Below, piece by piece: positions 18,869 to 30,428 of a stretch of 64,000 nt of DNA. Below the pieces are notes generated by a model that did no database searches, was not told where the DNA came from, and saw only the letters and a list, made by a program, of their open reading frames with translations. A program made the translations under genes and the position numbers. The DNA comes from Corythucha ciliata (lineage: Eukaryota > Arthropoda > Insecta > Hemiptera > Tingidae), in the NCBI GenBank assembly GCA_038030265.1, contig CM075938.1, positions 18,329,009-18,393,008 on the forward strand. Direction: 5' to 3'. The stretch's first letter is position 1. Each line of letters begins with the position of its first letter.

Positions 18869-20022
18869 TCTATGTAGCAAGGATCGAACCGAGGAAAGGG
18901 AGGAGTACCCAGGCAGGAGAGTCTTACCGGTTGCCTGTCGCGAGATTAAGCGCTGTTTGGGCTTTTGTTTCACCATGAAAGGGGTCGAGAGACGTCGACA
19001 CAGGGTTGAAATGTTGGCCCCTAACGATTCTACAATCTTGAAATTACCCTAGAACCACTTTGTCCTAATCGAAAATCTTGACATTTCATTCAGCACCGGT
19101 CAAGTCCCCCCCTTCCCTGCCACTAGACATGCACCGGCAGGGGTAGTCGAATAGCCCCTCGACTGAAGTATTTTGTGTTTTTCTCACTACCAAGGTCCAT
19201 CTCCAAACAGTGTCAAACCCGTGAAACTGTTGTTGAGTAACCAATTTCAATTGATGACTGGAGATTGCCGAACATTTTGCACTATAATTCAACAATTTAT
19301 CTCGCATTTGTCTGTGTTTGCATTAGTGCATTGAGCGGTGGCAAGCTTGAATAAAAACCAACGAATAGCTGCAAGAAATAAAGTCTTGTATAGCCGTAAA
19401 AAAAGGAACGCACCTCACGTTTTAGGAGGTCAGAAGGTCGACTCGACAACGACGGCCTGTTATACCGCCACGAAATGCTGTGGGCTGCCGTTCGCCTGAA
19501 GAGGTAGTTCCTTTTATTGATTCTCGAAGCTCTATTTTAAAGCTCTCGGCTTCTTCCAATTCCTAAAGGGTTACCAAAGGGATGTACTAGCTGAAGTGAT
19601 TCCACGACCCGCACGACCGCCTTTTATTTAACTCTAGGTACTCTTATTCCTTACTGTATTGATTTAGATTTTTAGTCGCAAAATTAGTGAAGTACACTAT
19701 AAAACAGGGATCCATTTTTCAGTTCGCTAAGGATTGGGGTGGGCGTGGGGGGGGGCTCAAAAGAGGGACATCACCGTGGACGCACGGCCGTCACTTTAGA
19801 GCTTGTTGAAAGCTAGGCTTTCTACGAAAGGAAGGAAAAAATAAGTTATTTTTCCTTCTAAAGTTACTACTTCAGCTTTGGTTTAGCTTTGGATAAGTAA
19901 TCCAATTTCCTCTGTAAGTTCATATAGCAGTCCTCGTCTGATATCCAAAAATGACGTCATAATACCTCGTGCATGCAGCATGCCATCACCTTCGATATCG
20001 ATCGTCGAATTTTAGCGAGTTA
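18869..20022. other. No gene recognised
   Basis: Mixed unique sequence with a G run near 19748. Short open frames at 18771-19052 and 19086-19307 show no family resemblance. Confidence 0.35.
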
Positions 20023-20113
20023 TACTCCTTGATTGTGCACTTTGCAGCAATCCTGTAGTGGAATGCAGTGCTTATAACGTCTTCTTATTGTTAGTTAAAA
20101 GATTAATTATTCA
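20023..20113 (+). repeat. 91-bp direct repeat, copy 1
   Basis: Nearly identical to 21760-21852: ACTCCTTGATTG to GATTAATTATTCA, differing by one substitution and one inserted base. The two copies are 1.65 kb apart in the same orientation. The flanks on the outside differ. Confidence 0.85.
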
Positions 20114-21209
20114 AGGATTGAGTGAGCGAGTGAGGGGTCCGTGTGCCTGGAGCTTCAATAGAAAAGTATTCGTTGATGCAGGTTTTCAAATTGCAGCTTG
20201 GGAATGGAAGTACCGATTGGTACCCCCTCCCCCCTCCTCATTTTTATTTCGAGGTCTTTACGTCCTACTTCTTAAGATTCCCGAGGATTATTCTTTGAAA
20301 CGCGTATTCCATCTGCGAGTGTTTCCCACAATAGAACTCTTTTCGTCGGAATTATTTCATATAAAGCGCTTCGGTTTTACAAGGAGTTCATTCTTCTCCT
20401 TTTTACAGCGAGCCTCCGTCAGCCCCTCTATATTTAGACCATCGAGCTCTTTGAACCAGATGGCTTGGAAGAATTTCCGAAGGCAAAGGATCGTACTGTC
20501 GTACTTTTTCATAGCTTCATTCTCGTTGAAATGAATGTACGTACAACGAACGAAAATCAAATACTATTGGTTAAAAATATTATTAAAGAATTTCTCCACT
20601 GTACGAGAAGCCCGAAATGCAATTTTGCAAGTTACCAGTCGTTCGGTAGAACGGAAATAGGGTTCTAGGGTGACCTTCGGGAGAGGAATCAAACTCCCCT
20701 AAAAGATCGATCGAAGGTAACTTCACGCTTTTGTTGAGATAGAGGAAAATATTTCAAGTTCTTTCTTGCTTAGAAAGAAAAAAAAAAAAAGAAACAAAAA
20801 TGCTTCTTGGGTTATTCTGGTAACGAATACAACAAATTCAAAATGTTAAATAGAGCGTTTGGGAAGAAAGTAATTTTTTTTTTTTTTTTCAACTTGTGAG
20901 GTATCTCAAGAGAGCTCGAAGGACAAGACTGTCGTCTCGAGTTTTTCAAGATAAGCTTTTTGAATGATCTGACTCTTCCACTCTTGAGAGTTATCTATAG
21001 CACAAGCAAAAGAAAAAATAGTCATAGCGCAAAGGGCGTTTTTTTCTTCCTGCTTTCCCGTTAGTGACGATCAGCATTCTATTCCATGTTTTCAGTTACC
21101 AACAGTTATTACCTGATGACCATCGTGATTGTTTGCACTGTCGTTTCGATTTACTTGCCTGAGCTACGTGCTCATTGCATTATATGTCTAGTTACAAGGA
21201 AACTCTTCC
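20114..21209. other. No gene recognised
   Basis: A 158-codon plus frame (20058-20534) overlaps this stretch, but it has no recognisable domain and is rich in aromatic residues as expected of T-rich non-coding DNA. Poly(A) and poly(T) runs occur at 20776 and 20875. Confidence 0.35.
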
Positions 21210-21350
21210 TTAAGCCGGCTCCGCACACATGCCAAATAACGAGCAAAATATTTATAAATTTCTAGCATTGCATAGAAACCGACCAACTGAAATTGAAAAA
21301 TATTTTGCTCGTTATTTGGCAAATACCGCATGTGTGGAGCCGACTTTAAA
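21210..21350. mobile_element. MITE, TTAAGCCGG-type ends
   Basis: Left TTAAGCCGGCTCCGCACACA and right TGTGTGGAGCCGACTTTAA are inverted. CAAATAACGAGCAAAATATTT pairs with its inverse to continue the stem. It is related by ends to 22683-22831. Confidence 0.8.
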
Positions 21351-21418
21351 CAATTGGCTGATATTGATACTTTTCAAGTACTCTCTAGACCTTTCACTGA
21401 TTTCGCGCCTTTTCAAGT

Positions 21419-21494
21419 ACAGTGCGAAAACTTAGAGTTTCTAACCCCCCCCCTCTCCATTTGGAAAAAAAAACTCCGAGTTTTCGCACTGTGC
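21419..21494. mobile_element. Very short inverted-repeat element
   Basis: CAGTGCGAAAACT and AGTTTTCGCACTG face each other around a C9 run, giving a 76-bp hairpin. Confidence 0.55.
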
Positions 21495-21499
21495 CTGCC

Positions 21500-21759
21500 T
21501 AAATAGCTTTGCAAAATCGGCTCTCCCTAAAATCAAATTTGGTTGGGCAGATTTGGCTCTTTCGAAATCGGAAGTTCACAGATTTGCCACCTTCAAAAGC
21601 CCAATTTCGTGAGTTTGGCTCTCTTATTATTTCAAATTTCGTGGCCTTTGTTCGTTTAATAAACCCCGAAATTTGTGGATTGCGACCGTCAAAGAACCAA
21701 TATCGCGGAATCTGCTCTTCAAAAAATCAAAATTTGGTGAATTGTGCTTTAGAGCACAA
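21500..21759. repeat. A-repeat array, minus orientation
   Basis: Units such as 'aaaatcaaatttggttgggc', 'ccaatttcgtgagtttggctc' and 'ccaatatcgcggaatctgctc' are the reverse complement of the A unit. Confidence 0.7.
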
Positions 21760-21852
21760 TACTCCTTGATTGCGCACTTTGCAGCAATCCTGTAGTGGAA
21801 TGCAGTGCTTAATAACGTCTTCTTATTGTTAGTTAAAAGATTAATTATTCAT
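21760..21852 (+). repeat. 91-bp direct repeat, copy 2
   Basis: See copy 1 at 20023. This copy directly follows the A array; its first bases differ from copy 1 at one site (TGCGCAC against TGTGCAC). Confidence 0.85.
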
Positions 21853-22017
21853 TTCGTCGGGTTGGCACATTTTGACTTTTGGAAAGAATTATAAAAAGCA
21901 GTCGGTCTCACCATGAAAATGCTTTCGGGAGATCATTTCCCTCCTCAAACGGTCAACTGAGGCTCCAAATCTGTAACTTTTCGGTTCTATAAAATAGACA
22001 CCCCTCCCTTACCATCA

Positions 22018-22087
22018 CACGTGAGATAATTTATTCCTACTACAAGAGGACAACGTGAGATAATTTATTCCTGCTATAAGAAGACAT
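22018..22087. repeat. 36-bp tandem dimer
   Basis: ACGTGAGATAATTTATTCCT followed by 'actacaagaggaca' is repeated once with minor changes. Confidence 0.7.
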
Positions 22088-22489
22088 TAAATATTACATC
22101 CCGGTCAGAAACAGTAGAATTTCATGTAATACTTCAGCCAAAAAGTGGGTTAAAATTCAGTGTTGTGCTCGGTTTGACCTCCGTCAAACTTTTAGGTATA
22201 TTGCCTGGAAAAATGTTGACGGTCGAAATCTGCACCTTGATTTTTTTTCTTTTGAAAGATGGCCAGTAGCCATATTTCAGCGGTCCACTACCATGGGCGA
22301 ATGGGCACGAGATGTGCCTCATGACTCGCTTAAATTGGCGCAAGTGTCTAGTTTCAAGGGTCAAATATATGACCGAAATGATATGTTTTCCAGATGTTTA
22401 GGAGGCAAAAAGTCGTCACCTTGCTAGAGTCATCAGGAATTGGCCAGTCTCTCAGGAGACACATGCATATTTTATGTTTGTCTTCACTA

Positions 22490-22680
22490 TAAAGCCACAA
22501 AATTGTGGATGTCGCTACTGAAAAACCAGCTAGACTTCCTAGATTGTTTTCTGTCGCGACTCAGAACTCACTAGATAGTTATGATCGCCAAAAAGCCACC
22601 AAATCTTGTTTTCTTGATTGCTAAAAATCGTTGTTCGCTGGTTGAAAGTCACCAAATCTTCTTTTTCTTAATCAAACGCC
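22490..22680. repeat. Degenerate A-like repeats
   Basis: Phrases such as 'gccacaaaattgtgg', 'aaaaaccagctag', 'gccaccaaatcttgttttc' and 'gtcaccaaatcttc' recur at 30-40 bp intervals. Very diverged. Confidence 0.4.
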
Positions 22681-22682
22681 TC

Positions 22683-22831
22683 TAAAGCCGGATACACACA
22701 TGCGGTACTTGCCAAGAAAACGAGCAACACATTTTTGAAATTCTCAGCTGGTTGGTTACTGGGCAATTGCTAGAAATTGAACGACTATTTTGCAAGTTAC
22801 TTGGCAAGTACCGCATGTGTATATCCGGCTT
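22683..22831. mobile_element. MITE, AAGCCGGATACACA ends
   Basis: Left AAAGCCGGATACACACATGC and right GCATGTGTATATCCGGCTT invert, with GGTACTTGCCAAG / CTTGGCAAGTACC extending the stem. Confidence 0.8.
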
Positions 22832-22965
22832 CACAAGCTCTATGTATACGTTGGCGTTGTGTGGAGTCTATGCAAACAAATTTATTCCCTCGAAAAATGA
22901 AGCATTTCGATAGGTTACATGGACTCCACAGACGCATTGCGCAGAGCTTGTGAACGGGCCTTAAA
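22829..22965. mobile_element. Adjacent MITE, TTCACAAGCTCT ends
   Basis: TTCACAAGCTCTATG near 22830 and CAGAGCTTGTGAA near 22950 invert, with GTGGAGTC/GACTCCAC inside. 'cgggccttaaa' just beyond may be the far end of a larger TTAAGGCC-type element enclosing both. Confidence 0.6.
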
Positions 22966-23244
22966 TCACGTTTTTCGCAGCTGAAAAACTGCAAAATCTT
23001 GATTTTCGTAGCTAATTCGTTTTTGGGGTTATCAGAGCCGTGACTTTTTTTTTTTTTTTTTTCGTGTGATTGGGAATCCACAAAATCTGGCAACCGAAAC
23101 CGATATCATTCTTTTTTTTTTAATATACAAGAAGTTTTACAAGTAATTTATAACTCGGAGGCAAAATACATTTGGGTAGCGTAGTAATATAACTGAAGGA
23201 ATGGTTTTTTTTGACTAGAGCGAGTTTGGCTGAAAAATAAATAA

Positions 23245-23580
23245 ATAATTATGAACAAGTCATATCACATAAATATCACAGGCGAAGTTGGTCTTGGAGC
23301 AGACGTGGTTTTAGTCTCCATGAAACGGGTTTGCCCAAACCGAAGTGAACAGCATGATTTACAGCTGGTAGATTTGTGTGGATTTTTTTTAAATTTCTTG
23401 GTATTAGCGTCGTTGATCGAGGGTAGCTTTAGTTCTCTGTGGAGTTGCGAGTTTCGGACAAACCATGGTGCGTTTACCGCCATTCTCAGAATTTTGTTCT
23501 GAATAACTTGAATATTAGCCAATTTCGACGCTGCTGCTGCTCCCCACACTTCGCTTCCATAAAGAATATACATCATTCTA
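23245..23580 (-). pseudogene. Jockey-like non-LTR retrotransposon tail
   Basis: Minus-strand frame with YILYGSEVWGAAA, NIQVIQNKILRMAVNAPWFV and RNSQLHRELKLPSI. This YGSxVWG...IQxxQNKxLRxxxNAPWYVRNxxLHxDLxIP signature is diagnostic of the C-terminal part of jockey-clade reverse transcriptase polyproteins. It is open for 103 codons but lacks the polymerase domain, so it is a 5'-truncated copy. T/A-rich TTATTTATTTATTTTT follows its 3' end. Confidence 0.85.
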
Positions 23581-23599
23581 AAAACGCTTCTTTTTAGAC

Positions 23600-26500
23600 A
23601 ATTTGAGAGGGCATCTGCCGCCCTCTCGGAATTTGTTTTTGGTGTGAACCGCTCCTTTGTATTATTCGGTATGGGATGAGAGACACTTATTGAACCGCGA
23701 ATTGCTCTTCATCAAGCAGCTAGTTACCGGAGTGATTCCTCCCCCTCACCATAACTCACTTGTTTGTGCGATGATGATTTTGTACAATCCCGACTGCAGG
23801 ATTTGCCCTATGTTTCGCGGGAATAGATTTTGACGGATCAAATTCGAGTCAAAATTGACTAATTACATTTATTGTCCACGGTGAAATGTCCCCCCCCCGC
23901 CCAACACTACCATTTCCAAGCTGGAGATTTCGCTGTAAAAGGCGACTGTTTGATGCTCCATGGGGGCAATAAATCCTCAGAAATTATCTGACTGCAGCAG
24001 AACTTCGTCTCGACTTATTACCTCGACCAATTACGAGGCTAAAAAACTGGAAATAGTGGTCTAGATTCTAGAAGCTGATGGCTCGCTTTTTGCAGCAGGG
24101 ATAGTCCTGGCTTTTAAGCGTTTACTATCCCCAGAGTTAAAAATTTCTACGGAACTTGAACTTTTTTGGGGTTCGACACTTGCCCAAATATAGGAACAAA
24201 CCAATTTCTTCACACTGCCTTAGCAGTAGCCTGAAAATGGTGATGGTCATACGAGCACAAACGGGATCACGCCGAGCTTTGCAAACCTCGGACCTCGTAA
24301 ATCTTTAAAAGTGACGCGTTTCGTGGGCAAATTGGTATGAGTTGTACAGTCGAATTGGCTATTCCATACGCTGCGTGCATTTAAAAGTGCAAAAAGAGTG
24401 CAACCAGTGTAGCGTTTAGTGCGTGGTACGCACTAGGAAGAGGATTATTACCATTTTTTGAAGAGGTCCTAAGTATTGTCAATTAGTCTTCCTTTACCAT
24501 TTTTCGACAGTAATTTAAGGACAACAACAAGACGGATAAAGGAAATTATCCGGATAAGAAGAAAAAAAAAGTGGGAAGGTGCTGCCTGTCACTTTGATGA
24601 CGAGGATTTTATTCATCAATCACACAACTCGGAGGGGGATTATCGTCATTAAAATAGTACGTCCAAGTGCGTGCGACCTTTCTTCTTTTTTTTTTTCTTC
24701 AAGTCGGCAGATTCCTCCTTAATGCTTTCCGCTGTAGCTCGAGCGTCGGCCATCCAAACGATGTTGAGGCGTAGCTTGTTTCCTGAGAAATTGTACTCAA
24801 GGTCTGATTTTCTCCGACGAATAATCAACTCACTCATTATTACACCTGTGCGTTGCTGGCCTTTGACTTCATGTGTACACCTGACTGTAGCCGCGAGGAC
24901 AGTTTTTACGCCAAACATTACAGACGGTCGGTAATCGAGAAGAAAAAAAGTTAAACGTTTCCACAAATACGAGTCAAGATGACTTGTTGTATGAGATTTG
25001 TAGCTCTTGAGAGTTGGAAAAAAAACCTTGACAATCTCATGTAGTTCTTCCTCGCAACACTGTTATAGTCTGCCGAAATAAAGGGCCTCTGTCTTCAAAG
25101 GGCGAGTCAACGCCCTTCGATCCATTTACTCCGCTCTTGAAATGTGTCCTGGATGGTAGTAGCTTTGGCCTATTTTTGTTTGATTCGTATTTGCTTTAAA
25201 CGTTTCTGACGCTCGTTCTACTTTTTCTGGTTATCTCACGGGCGTGTTCAAACCTTTTTCTCTCTTTTTTTTGTTTGTTTTTCTTGGGCTGTATGTGGAA
25301 GAATAGTGAAGGTCTAGAAAGGAGGGGGAAGGGAAATTACTCTCATTTCACCCGTGTTAATCTTCTTTGGAAATACTTTAAATTTAGGGATTATGCGATA
25401 AAAATTGCAATTAAAAATAATTTAACAAACGCTTTTATTTTCTTTCTTCCATACTGGTCGAAACTTTTATTGTCGAAGGCAATCTTCAGGGTCTTACCCA
25501 AGCCAACCCCCAGCGCTAAAAGGGGAGTATACCAACCGGGGGGATCAATATAGTGGCCTAAACATTCAGCTCTCGGGGAAAGCCCGCCGCCCTGAGCCAT
25601 CACGCCTGCTTTTCCTTCTCGAGGTCAATCCTTTTTTCTAACAATCTGTTCGCTAAGAATTTAGTTTTTTTTTTCTCCCGGCATGCCAAATAATAATGGC
25701 TCATCCAGCTTGTGAACACTGAAATGTTATCTTATTTTTGCTGTCAATTCCATATGGTTCTTCTGACCATGTGGGAGTCCTCCCCCTTTTCGAAATTAAT
25801 GAATGAAAGAAAAAAAAAAACATTACACCAGCAGAGTTCAGCCCCCCCACATACCCGCCGGCCTAATTCTCTTGCGGATAAAAAGAGGAACCGGAGCAGA
25901 CCGGATGTCACTCTTAAAATGGACTAATAGATGAATCTTCCGAGGCTTTAATAGAGTGGAGCACACAACTCTAGGCGTGTGTGTTGACTAGTTGACTCAC
26001 AAAGACTGTTTCAATACTGATACTGATCCTCTTTTTTTTTGGGTCGAAGAAGGAGCGTTCTTATTTATGAACACCGTGAGAACTCGCGTTAAAAGAAGTT
26101 CAGGGGACAAAGGTTCTTCGGACGGGGCTTTCCGGTGGAATTTTTAATCGTCATAATGCCTTGGCATCAGCATTTTAAATTTCTTGTAACGTGACAGGGG
26201 GGGGGGGGTATCAATCTAGTCTCTTTGTAGAGCTCCAATTCACAAATTTTGACTTGAAATACTGTTTCCAGCTAATTTACTGCCAGGAAAGTGGTAATGC
26301 CCTTATCTCTTGTTTGAAAACGACTAAAAAAATACGATAAGCCACTCAGTGAATATGAAATTACATAAATTGGCCTTGAAAGAACAGAGCCGATTTGCAC
26401 AAGAAACTAGTTTTGACGCAGGCATACTTATTGGAGGACTGAGAAGGAAGAGTCACAAGTTCCTTAACAATTAACTAAACGACAATGACTACCTTCCACT

Positions 26501-28427
26501 AACGTAATCATAATTTACTATTCTTAAACGGGCCCCTCGTTAAAACCTCCCACTTCACCTCCCGTTTTTTTTATTATTATTTTTATGTCCCTAAGGTTCT
26601 AGTTTTTTTTTTTTTTTTGCTTCGTTCGATTGTCATAGGTCCTATGAACAATGACAAATAATATGTCAGTTTCTACACATAAAATATCAAAAGTGCCCAT
26701 AGATGCCATCCTCACCCCCCACCCCACCCCACCACCGTCCACACCAACCCGATTGCTTGCTCTTCCAGAGCGTTTAAAATCCATTAATAAAGTCGGCCAG
26801 CATCCATTATTCATGGTAGGGTCCTTGTTTTTAGCTCAATTTAGTCGCCTCTTTTGTTTCTTTTCCTCTCTAGCATAGCTTTTTTTTTTATTTTAGTTTT
26901 CCGCATTGCCTATTCTTTAGGGAGGAGGTGAACTTTAAAATTTGTTCACTCACTTTTAACACTCTCATTTTCTAGTTTTAACTTTGAACACGCGCGTGAA
27001 AATAAAGGAAAAAATCGAAATGAAGAGATAATTTCAAGGTTGCGGGAAAAATGAAGGTCGTCAATTTTTATGCAACAGACAAAAAAAATGAGAGTTCGCT
27101 TGCGAGTTCTTCCTTCGGGAAAAGCTCTTCGGGTCACTTTAAGCCAAATGATGGCTTTTGTCTCAATGTTAATGGACTTAATTCTCATTTTAACACGCGG
27201 CTTTGTTGTTTTTTCTTAAACAAAATTCGTTATAATTATTACCGCCGACACTATACGTTTACCCAAGCCCGAGTCTTTGAAAAAAACAAAACAAAACAAC
27301 AATCGAGCTCTCGTTTTTATTTCTTGCCAATATAGAAACAAAATAATGGTCGTCGTGCGGCGGCATAAACTTGCCTAGAAGTTTAAAGTAACAACTTTTG
27401 TTTGCTAACGCTTTATTGCGTGGCATCGTCGTCTTCAAATGAAGATATCTTGTCTTTCGGCTCAAGAAGACGCCCTTCTGGGGGGGGGGGGGAGTTATAC
27501 CACGGGCGGATGCTGGCATGGGATGGGCTTCAAGGAAGGCTTCACTGAGCGATGCCTTTCTAATTTTTGTTTGCTTGTTTACATGCCCTATACGTAAGCG
27601 AGCTGTGGAATTTACGGAAATATCCAAATTTTTTAATGAAACGTGGAATTGGTGGGCTCAAGGCCCTTGGAATGCTGGTGTATAGATAGTTAACTGAACT
27701 AATAAACGGATGAAACCAAAAAAATGAAAATATTCCTGGAAATTCAATTTAAACAGAAGAAGTTCTGACTTTGGAGTCCATTTTCATCCGTTTACCTGTG
27801 CACAACATCCCGGTTAATTATTTTTAGCCGTGAATGAGAATTTGTGCCCGATCCCCGGAGTAAGCCTCCAATTTCAGAGGCAGACTGAAAGCCAGTAAAG
27901 CTGTAGTAGCAATTAACCGATGAACAGTTTCACAGGAATTTTGTGTTTACATTTTTATAACAGTTTTGAGCCAGACTACATATGGCCAAAAATCACGCTT
28001 CTAGGATGACTCCTCGGGTAACTCCCTCCGCCCACATCCACCTGCAGACCTTGAAGAAACCTAAAAACAAAAAACTCGTTGTTTTTCGGGTTTCAAATGT
28101 TATCGGAGGGGCAGATGGGTTACCAAGCGTAATTTTCGGAGAATTTGGTTGGGTTCACAAATTTTAAAGGGTGGAAAAAATTCCTGTGTAATTGCTTTTT
28201 CGATTGGTGAAAGAGCTTAGTACAGCTTAACCGACCAGCAAACCGCCGGCCAGACCCGCGCAATGAGGAAATTTACATCTTCCAAAAATTTTTTTTCTCG
28301 ATTATGCATATCAATCCTTCCTTGTAAATAAATAAATACAAAATTAAAACCCTCCAGAAATGTTTTTTTTTATTAACAAAAGTTAGCATATTTGAAATCC
28401 CGCCAAATCGAACATTTTCCGCAACGT
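23600..28427. other. Largely unique sequence, no gene assigned
   Basis: No coding region I can support. 23880-24200 holds weak 'aaaattgac / aaaaactgg' repeats. 24649-24966 (minus) is an unassigned 105-codon frame. G/C runs occur near 23888, 26198 and 27481. The stretch could be intron or intergenic. Confidence 0.3.
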
Positions 28428-28431
28428 AATA

Positions 28432-28554
28432 GGTCCGTTCCATTGTTTCTCGAGTGCTACACTTTCGAAGAAAATCATCTGGTTTCATTCAATTTTTCAG
28501 AATAAGTGAATGAAATCACATGGTTTTCTACAAAGCAAAACAATGGAACGGACC
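28432..28554. mobile_element. MITE with GGTCCGTTCC TIRs (intact copy)
   Basis: 123 bp with ends GGTCCGTTCCATTGTTT and AAACAATGGAACGGACC. Directly flanked by AATA on both sides (28428-28431 and 28555-28558), a likely 4-bp target duplication. It is the uninterrupted relative of 7158-7557. Confidence 0.8.
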
Positions 28555-28639
28555 AATATCCCTTGTATTCTCTGTCCTTTTCATGCCTCTAAATATCTCA
28601 TCTGTTTATCCTCCATTATTTTATTATTGGAGAGCTCTA

Positions 28640-28766
28640 TAGATCGACAAGTTTCTCATGAGCCGAAAGAAGAGGTAAATTCAGTTAACTTCCTAAACAC
28701 AACATGTTCCTAGAACCATCTGGAAATTTGGGCCCTCGGGGCCCATTAGAAACTTATCAAGCTATA
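28640..28766. mobile_element. Short TIR element (copy 2)
   Basis: Same element as 8437-8561: ends TAGATCGACAAGTTTCTCAT and 'agaaacttatcaagctata', with the interior CATCTGGAAATTTGGGCCCT. Confidence 0.65.
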
Positions 28767-28807
28767 GTAGAAAAAAAGGCAAAGAACACTTTAAATTGTT
28801 AGTAGAA

Positions 28808-29110
28808 CCGCTTAAACTACGAGGGTTAGTGGATAAAGCACGCATAAATCTGTAGCCGCCGGAGCCTACATAGTCTGTCTTCCCTCGTTGAGGTTCGTCA
28901 AAAACGGACTGGTTTCGACTGTTCGCCATCTTCAGCATTTGGTTTCCCAACTGAAACTCCTGAACTTTGGTTTCAGTTGGGAAACCAAATGCTGAAGATG
29001 GCGAGCAGCCGAAATTTGTTCGTTTTTGACGAACCTCAACGAGGAAAGACCTATGATGTTCGATGTAGGCTCCTACGGCAACAGATTTATGCATGCAAAG
29101 AAACTCAACA
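28808..29110. mobile_element. Long-TIR MITE with CTGAAGA...GAAAC motif (copy 1)
   Basis: Arms of about 120 bp read inward through 'ctgtagccgc-ggagcctaca', 'gtctttcctcgttgaggttcg', 'cggtttcg' and 'cgccatcttcagcatttggtttcccaactgaaac'. The two arms are separated by only a few bases, so it is almost a pure hairpin. A second copy lies 200 bp downstream and a partial copy at 1614. Confidence 0.85.
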
Positions 29111-29315
29111 AACCGCTCCACGACAGCAACGTTACAGGTGATTTTTTTTTCGGAAGGCACTGATGATACAAACATGCTAGTTGGCGTGTTTGAAATTATT
29201 TATAACTTCAAAAATCGCGTATTTATTAACTTTTGGGCTATTTTACGAACGTATCACGATTTATGCTCTATTTTAGTGTAAAGAAACCTTAAAAATGAAT
29301 ATTGTTAGTATGGTC

Positions 29316-29610
29316 GCTTAGACTACGAGGGTTAGCTGGTAATGCATGCATGAAATTGTAGTCGTAGGAGCCTACATTGTCTGTCTTCCCTCGTTGAGGT
29401 GCGTTAGAAACGAACCGGTTTCGGCTGCTCGCCATCTTCAGCGTCAAAAGCGCGCGGTGCGTGTTTTGAAACTGTCAAAAGTTTCAGTTGTACTTACAGA
29501 CGCTGAAGATGGCGAGCAGCCGAAACCGGTTCGTTTCTAACGCACCTCAACGAGGGAAGACAGACAACGTAGGCTCCTACGGCTACAGTCTCATGCACGC
29601 ATCACTTAAA
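29316..29610. mobile_element. Long-TIR MITE with CTGAAGA...GAAAC motif (copy 2)
   Basis: Arms run from 'gtagtcgtaggagcctac' to 'cgccatcttcagcgtc', with near-perfect inversion on the right (GAAACCGGTTCGTTTCTAAC). It shares the preceding 'actacgagggttag' with copy 1, so the repeated segment is larger than the hairpin. Confidence 0.85.
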
Positions 29611-29739
29611 AAATAGATTTATGAATAAGTTCTGACCCTTGAAACTTCCTCACGTCTTTTTTTTATAGAACTTTTTTTTCTTTAAAAATAGCACTGAACA
29701 GCTAAGTGGAATGGGTCAACAGCGCAAAATTTTATATTT

Positions 29740-30250
29740 GATGCAGCGAGACTCGCGAAATTGTATTTTTTCCCAGCCAAACGCGAGAAATTATGATTTT
29801 TTACAGAGCCAACCTCGAGAAATTGGTATTGAGACGAGCGACAACCTTGCGAAATTTTGCGCTTGAAAGAGCCAGAACTGAGAATTTGATATTTCGAAGG
29901 GGCCCGAACCCACGAAATTGGTTTTTTGTTGAGCCAGCTCCACCATTCTGGTTTTTAATGACTGCAAAATTTCATTTTGAAGAAGCTGGACCCATGTAAT
30001 AATTGGCTTATTGAATGGGTCGTTCCCGCGAAATTTTATTGTTAAAAAATTTAGTCGGGCCTCCCGGGGGGTCCGGGTCTGCAAAATCAGCCTACACCCT
30101 GAAAATTTCGACTCTTAAGGTGTGAAATGCGTTAACTTTTTTAGGTAGTTGACTTCGCTAAATTGGTTTTTGACGTGCCAGATCCATGAAATTTAGTTTT
30201 AGGCCAAACCGACAAAATCTCATTCCATTTTCCTTAATACATACAAGTAT
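29740..30250. repeat. A-repeat array, plus orientation
   Basis: Degenerate 30-bp units such as 'gagccaacctcgagaaattggtat', 'gagccagaactgagaatttg' and 'gggtcgttcccgcgaaattttattg'. Confidence 0.75.
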
Positions 30251-30428
30251 TGCAATCAAACCCTGCTAAACTGACTTTCAAGTTCATTGTTTACTGTGGG
30301 CGATGTAGTGGAGGGTCACAGATAAACCAGTGGACAAGATGTCGTAAAAAATAAGATTTTGTGAGTTTGGCTCTCTCGAAACCAATTTCGTGGTGATGGC
30401 TCTTTAAAACACCCCATTTCAGAAAAGA

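Noticed and set aside
20058..20534. 158-codon plus frame as a gene
   Set aside because: Starts inside a duplicated 91-bp repeat and has T-rich, aromatic composition without domains.
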